Positions 60,375-64,000 of a stretch of DNA of 64,000 nt are shown here, piece after piece. Every line of letters begins with the position of its first letter. Position 1 is the stretch's first letter. Location of the stretch: assembly GCF_902506065.1 (NCBI RefSeq), contig NZ_LR732912.1, positions 2,475,016-2,539,015 on the forward strand, given 5' to 3'. A model generated the notes under the pieces. It was not told the origin of the DNA, did no database searches, and saw only the letters and a program-made list of their open reading frames with translations. This DNA is from Arthrobacter sp. 9V. GTDB lineage: Bacteria > Actinomycetota > Actinomycetes > Actinomycetales > Micrococcaceae. Position numbers and translations under genes: made by a program.

Positions 60375-61619
60375 ATGACAGCAATCGATTTCGGCACACG
60401 AGTGCCACTCCGCCTACCCACGGCCACCGCCACCTTCGCAGTGGGCATCGCCGGCTATCTGGGCGTCAATCTCTCGCCTTACATGATCACAGCCGTACAA
60501 GCGGCCCTAGCCATTGACGTTCTGGAGGCGAGCTGGATCGTCACCGCGAGCCTGTTCCTCACGGCGCTGGCCGGCTTGGTGATCGCTCCACTATGCGCGG
60601 GCACCCTCCGCAGCACCGTAGCCCGGGTGGGCCTTACAATCGCCGCGCTCGGCTTCGGGGCAGCGGCCCTTGTGCCCGCCCTCATGATTCCGGGTCTCCT
60701 CGTCGGTGGCGTCGGCGCAGGTGGGGCGATCGCCGCAGCAGGCGCCGCAATGGCAGCCTTCCGAAATCCCGAACGCGTCGCCGGTATCAGCGGACTCGTG
60801 AAAGGCGGCCTCGTCACGATCGTGATCGCCGTCATCCCGCTCATCGGGCTCGCTCCGATCACAGTCTTCGGCGCACTCTCCCTGTTCAGCCTGCTCGGAC
60901 TGCTGTTCTCGACGTGGCTGCCGGCCGCTCCCGTCCTCGATCCGCAGGCTGGCGCCGCTGTGGCGGAGGCCATGCCGATCGAGGTTCCATCGACAGGGGC
61001 AATTCGAATCACACCCGCCCCCTCCCCCACAGTGAAGCTTGCCGGGTTCGGACTGCTTGTCGTTTTCACGCTCTGGGCTGTGAGTGAGGATTCCCTGTGG
61101 GCGATGGGCGGCGTAATGGGTGCCGACCAGGCGGACCTCACACCAGAAGGACTCGGTATCGCTCTCAGCGGGGCTACTGCCGGAGCGCTCATCGCCGCGG
61201 TGCTTCTCATGATCGTCGGCGACAAGTTCGGACGCGCCGTGCCGCTGGTGATCCTGCTGCTGGCGGGCGGCGTCCTCAAGATTGTTGAGGGTTTCACCAC
61301 CGATCCCACGGCGTTTATTGTCGTGTTCATCGCTTGGAACACCGTCTATGCTGTCGCGTTCATGTTCTTCTTCGCCACATCTGCCGCACTCGACAGTGGC
61401 GGGCGTTGGTCCGCACCCATGCTGTCGGTCTACCTCGTCGGGTCAGCCCTGACGCCTGTGATCGGCGCCGCTCTGATCAACATTCTCGGTTACCAAGGCT
61501 TCTCGATCACCCTCGGTATTGCGAGCTTCATGCTCGCCGTCCCGGCTGGGGCAATAGCCCTACTCACCACGCGCCTGGAGCGCACCAACACCCACCACAT
61601 GGAAGAGATAAACGCATGA
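60375..61619 (+). CDS. MFS transporter
   Basis: 414-residue, 12-helix major facilitator from the ATG at 60375 (TGGAG seven bases upstream). Hydrophobic segments are evenly distributed, with the mid-protein loop at residues about 190-225. Its stop overlaps the amidohydrolase start by four bases, which implies it imports the amidohydrolase substrate or exports a product. No specific subfamily motif could be assigned. Confidence 0.85.
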   Translation: MTAIDFGTRVPLRLPTATATFAVGIAGYLGVNLSPYMITAVQAALAIDVLEASWIVTASLFLTALAGLVIAPLCAGTLRSTVARVGLTIAALGFGAAALVPALMIPGLLVGGVGAGGAIAAAGAAMAAFRNPERVAGISGLVKGGLVTIVIAVIPLIGLAPITVFGALSLFSLLGLLFSTWLPAAPVLDPQAGAAVAEAMPIEVPSTGAIRITPAPSPTVKLAGFGLLVVFTLWAVSEDSLWAMGGVMGADQADLTPEGLGIALSGATAGALIAAVLLMIVGDKFGRAVPLVILLLAGGVLKIVEGFTTDPTAFIVVFIAWNTVYAVAFMFFFATSAALDSGGRWSAPMLSVYLVGSALTPVIGAALINILGYQGFSITLGIASFMLAVPAGAIALLTTRLERTNTHHMEEINA

Positions 61620-63205
61620 CTCGCACGCTGTACCGCAATGCCCGCTTCTTCACTGCAGACCACCCGCAGTGGGCCGACGCCGCCGTCGTCGACAACGGCT
61701 CGTTTGTGTTCGTCGGCACGGAAGCTGACTCTCCTGCGTGTGATCGGGTGGTGGAACTCGAGGGACGGCTCGTGCTACCCGGCTTCACCGACGCCCACAC
61801 ACATTTGCTCCTGACGGGCGGTGCGCTCGGTCAGGTCGGCCTCACCGATGCCGGTACACTCGACGAAATTCAAGAACGGCTGCGCACGGCACGGGCCCAT
61901 GCCAAGGATGAGATGTACGGTGGCGGCTGGCTCTTTGACGCCATCGACGGCGGTGCTCCCACCGCCGTGATGATCGACGCCGCGGTTTCCGACATCCCTG
62001 TCTACCTCTTCGCGAACGACTATCACTCATGCTGGATGAACAGCGCGGCGCTCACGAGACTCGGCATCACCAGTGACACACCCGACCCGATTGGAGGACG
62101 TATAGAACGTGACGCCGACGGCCAGGCCACCGGCATGCTGTACGAAACTGCGCTCAAGTTTGTGTGGTCACATCGTGACGCGATGACCACAGACGCACAG
62201 CGGGACGCCGACATCGACCGAGTAGTGGCCGCCTACCTTGCATCTGGCGTTACTGCGGCTGTAGACATGGCCCTTGAGGAAAATGGACTCGCCGCGCTCA
62301 ACCGCGCCGCCGAACGTGGAGCGCTACCTTTGCGGATCGACGCGCACTGGTTCATCCTCAACACGGGACAGGACGCCGCCAATCTCGCACAGGTGGCCCG
62401 CGCTGCCGAGCTCGCGGCGGAAAACCATCCGGGCGTGCGTGTTCTCGGCATCAAGTTGCTGGTGGACGGCACGATCGACGCGTGCACCGCAGCGATGAAA
62501 CACCCCTATGCCGACGGTTCGAACGCCGAAACGATATGGCCCGCCGAACGGCTGTTCCCTGTGATCGCTGCGGCGGATGCTGCGGGTCTTCAGATCGCGA
62601 TGCATGCCATCGGGGACCACGCCAGCACACTCGCATTGGACGCGATCGAGGATGCCATGGTCGCGAACGGCGATCTTGATCGTCGCCATCGCATCGAGCA
62701 CCTGGAATACGCGGCACCCGGCACGGCCGAACGGATGTCCCGGCTGGGTGTGACCGCATCGATGCAACCAGTACACGCCGACCTCGCGATCTTCCCGAAC
62801 TGGAGTGCGCAGCTTGGTGACGAACGGGTCGACCGCGCATTCGCCTGGTCTGAGTACGAGGATGCAGGGGCGCTGCTCGCGTTCTCCACGGACGCCCCAA
62901 CCGCCCCCTTCGAGGCACTCACCAACATGTACGTAGCTGCCACCCGATCCTCCGCGCTCAATCCGTCCCTTCCGACCGAGCAACCGCAGTACGCCATGCC
63001 GCTGGAACGAGCTATCACACACGCTACGAGAGATGCTGCCGCGTCGGTTGGCGACGGTGAGTGGCGCGGCCGTATCGCTGTGGGGCAAGCCGCCGATTTC
63101 TGTGTGCTCGACACCGACCCATTCACCGATGGTGAGTCGTCGCTGCTCACCGCCCGCATCGTGCGCACGTTCATCGCAGGACGGGAGGAGTACTCGGTGG
63201 AGTAA
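61616..63205 (+). CDS. YtcJ-like metal-dependent amidohydrolase
   Basis: 529-residue amidohydrolase of the amidohydrolase-3 group. The N-terminal beta-sandwich leads to the metal motif GFTDAHTHLLL; later metal/catalytic segments are KLLVDGTIDA, MHAIGDHAS, HRIEHLEYA and FSTDAPTAP. These enzymes hydrolyse N-formyl, N-carbamoyl or cyclic amide compounds; the substrate is not evident. Coupled to the MFS gene by a four-base overlap. Confidence 0.9.
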   Translation: MTRTLYRNARFFTADHPQWADAAVVDNGSFVFVGTEADSPACDRVVELEGRLVLPGFTDAHTHLLLTGGALGQVGLTDAGTLDEIQERLRTARAHAKDEMYGGGWLFDAIDGGAPTAVMIDAAVSDIPVYLFANDYHSCWMNSAALTRLGITSDTPDPIGGRIERDADGQATGMLYETALKFVWSHRDAMTTDAQRDADIDRVVAAYLASGVTAAVDMALEENGLAALNRAAERGALPLRIDAHWFILNTGQDAANLAQVARAAELAAENHPGVRVLGIKLLVDGTIDACTAAMKHPYADGSNAETIWPAERLFPVIAAADAAGLQIAMHAIGDHASTLALDAIEDAMVANGDLDRRHRIEHLEYAAPGTAERMSRLGVTASMQPVHADLAIFPNWSAQLGDERVDRAFAWSEYEDAGALLAFSTDAPTAPFEALTNMYVAATRSSALNPSLPTEQPQYAMPLERAITHATRDAAASVGDGEWRGRIAVGQAADFCVLDTDPFTDGESSLLTARIVRTFIAGREEYSVE

Positions 63206-63320
63206 GGCGGAGCCGCATGATCGCTGCACCAACATGCAGTGATCCCTGATGACCTTCGGGTGAACGGTATTCCACCCGCATCCACGCGTCATCGGGCAGC
63301 TCGTGTCCCTCGCAAACTCG

Positions 63321-63350
63321 AAGTGCCCGTGGCGATCACCACGGGCACTT
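63321..63350. terminator. Hairpin between convergent genes
   Basis: Perfect 12-base-pair stem, AAGTGCCCGTGG (63321-63332) with its complement at 63339-63350, loop CGATCA. Lies between the amidohydrolase and the convergent LysR gene. Confidence 0.8.
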
Positions 63351-63433
63351 TCAGTTGACCATATCGCTTGGGTGTTCATTTCCGCGATGGACGGGCCATG
63401 CCCACGACGGCGGACCCGCGCGCTCACCTGGGG

Positions 63434-64000
63434 TCAGTCGAGTAGCGCTACGCCGAACTCGGCGACGACGGCCCGCAATTCCCTGACGTAGTGCTGTGCT
63501 TGGTCGGTGAGCGGGATCGCGGCGTGGCCGATCCAGCCGATCTCTATGCGTTCGTCAACGTCGAGAGGGATGGCGACGATCTCCGGGTCGAGCTCCCCGC
63601 TGATGATGCCCGTGGAGATCGTGTAGCCGTGGAGCCCGATCATGAGGTTGAAGATTGTGGCACGGTCAGAGACCCGGATCTCCTGCTTACTGGACATGGT
63701 GGAGAGAATCTCTTCGGCGAAGTAAAAGGAGTTGTTCGCACCTTGATCGAAGGTCAGCCGCGGCATCCCGGCGAGGTCATCGAGGGTCGCACGCTCTTTT
63801 GAAGCGAGCGGGTTGTTCCGTGCGACGAAAATGTGTGGATCGGCGAGGAAAAGCGGAGTGAACGCGAGCCCGGATTCCCGGAGCAGCTTGTCGATGACCT
63901 TCCGGTTGAAATCGTTCCGGTAGAGGATGCCTATCTCGCTGCGCAGCGTCCGGACATCCTCAATGATGTCCCAGGTGCGGGACTCACGGAGCGAGAACTC
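63434..64000 (-). CDS. LysR-family regulator, C-terminal part (cut by window end)
   Basis: 189 codons of open frame run to the window edge without a start. They cover most of the LysR effector domain: RSEIGILYRNDFN, FVARNNPLASKERATLDDL and MIGLHGYTISTGII are typical strands. The helix-turn-helix lies outside the window. Convergent with the amidohydrolase; possible regulator of that module or of genes beyond the window. Confidence 0.85.
   Translation of the reverse strand, partial: EFSLRESRTWDIIEDVRTLRSEIGILYRNDFNRKVIDKLLRESGLAFTPLFLADPHIFVARNNPLASKERATLDDLAGMPRLTFDQGANNSFYFAEEILSTMSSKQEIRVSDRATIFNLMIGLHGYTISTGIISGELDPEIVAIPLDVDERIEIGWIGHAAIPLTDQAQHYVRELRAVVAEFGVALLD

Noticed and set aside
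60479..61342. 287-codon minus-strand frame opposite the MFS gene
   Set aside because: Low-complexity Ala/Pro/Thr/Ser product typical of an antisense shadow.
62324..63427. 367-codon minus-strand frame opposite the amidohydrolase
   Set aside because: Arg/His/Gly-rich antisense product without motifs; the plus strand holds the complete amidohydrolase motifs.
1..64000. CRISPR array, prophage, or transposase genes
   Set aside because: No regularly spaced direct repeats and no integrase, transposase, capsid or Cas-like proteins were found among the plausible genes.

Overview
The window looks like part of the chromosome or a large plasmid of a high-GC Gram-positive actinobacterium, most likely an Arthrobacter/Paenarthrobacter-type member of the Micrococcaceae. 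This rests on protein content and style: high GC in third codon positions, frequent GTG/TTG starts, ATGA/GTGA gene overlaps, CUT1 sugar importers without their own ATPase, and a C-glycoside-cleaving gene set known from Arthrobacter and Microbacterium. There is no rRNA gene, so the genus is an inference. No CRISPR array, intact insertion sequence or complete tRNA was seen.

Layout. (1) 1-9601, minus strand: ten genes that together carry branched-chain amino acids through to propionyl-CoA disposal: leucine/valine-type dehydrogenase, branched-chain 2-oxoacid dehydrogenase E1alpha, E1beta and E2, a small protein, an acyl-CoA dehydrogenase, an HSD10-like short-chain dehydrogenase, a thiolase (frameshifted here), methylisocitrate lyase prpB and the start of methylcitrate synthase prpC. 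An Lrp-type regulator is divergent at 9675. (2) 9602-15000: five near-identical copies of a palindrome, consensus ATTGGATCCAAT, lie in front of the Lrp/leucine dehydrogenase pair, a gamma-glutamyltransferase-like gene, a GntR/FCD regulator, a DUF1275 membrane protein and a DapA-like lyase/cupin pair. This looks like a local regulon of the GntR protein. (3) 15458-28988: amino-acid permease, esterase-type hydrolases, FAD monooxygenase, cyclase-family hydrolase, sodium-solute symporter with a small membrane partner, LuxR and LacI regulators, amidase. It reads as uptake and hydrolytic/oxidative breakdown of one or more unidentified amide, ester or aromatic compounds.

(4) 29139-34621: CUT1 importer plus zinc polyol-type dehydrogenase under a divergent AraC regulator. 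(5) 34691-50175: a glycoside locus with GH3, both subunits of a C-glycoside deglycosidase, a CarA-like FAD sugar oxidase, GH35/42-like, GH43 and GH106 enzymes and a second CUT1 importer. The oxidase should make the 3-keto sugar, the deglycosidase break the C-C glycosidic bond, and the hydrolases trim O-linked sugars. (6) 50194-58638: DHA2 efflux pump, a flavin reductase fused to an IclR-type effector domain, a NodD-like LysR regulator, a luciferase-like monooxygenase, a second GH3 enzyme and a TetR regulator. (7) 58747-64000: small hypothetical genes, one probably broken, then a TetR - MFS - amidohydrolase module with twin operator-like repeats and a LysR gene cut by the window end.

The points most worth following are the ATTGGATCCAAT regulon with its apparent leaderless promoters, the C-glycoside locus, and the flavin reductase/IclR fusion beside a LysR and luciferase-like pair.
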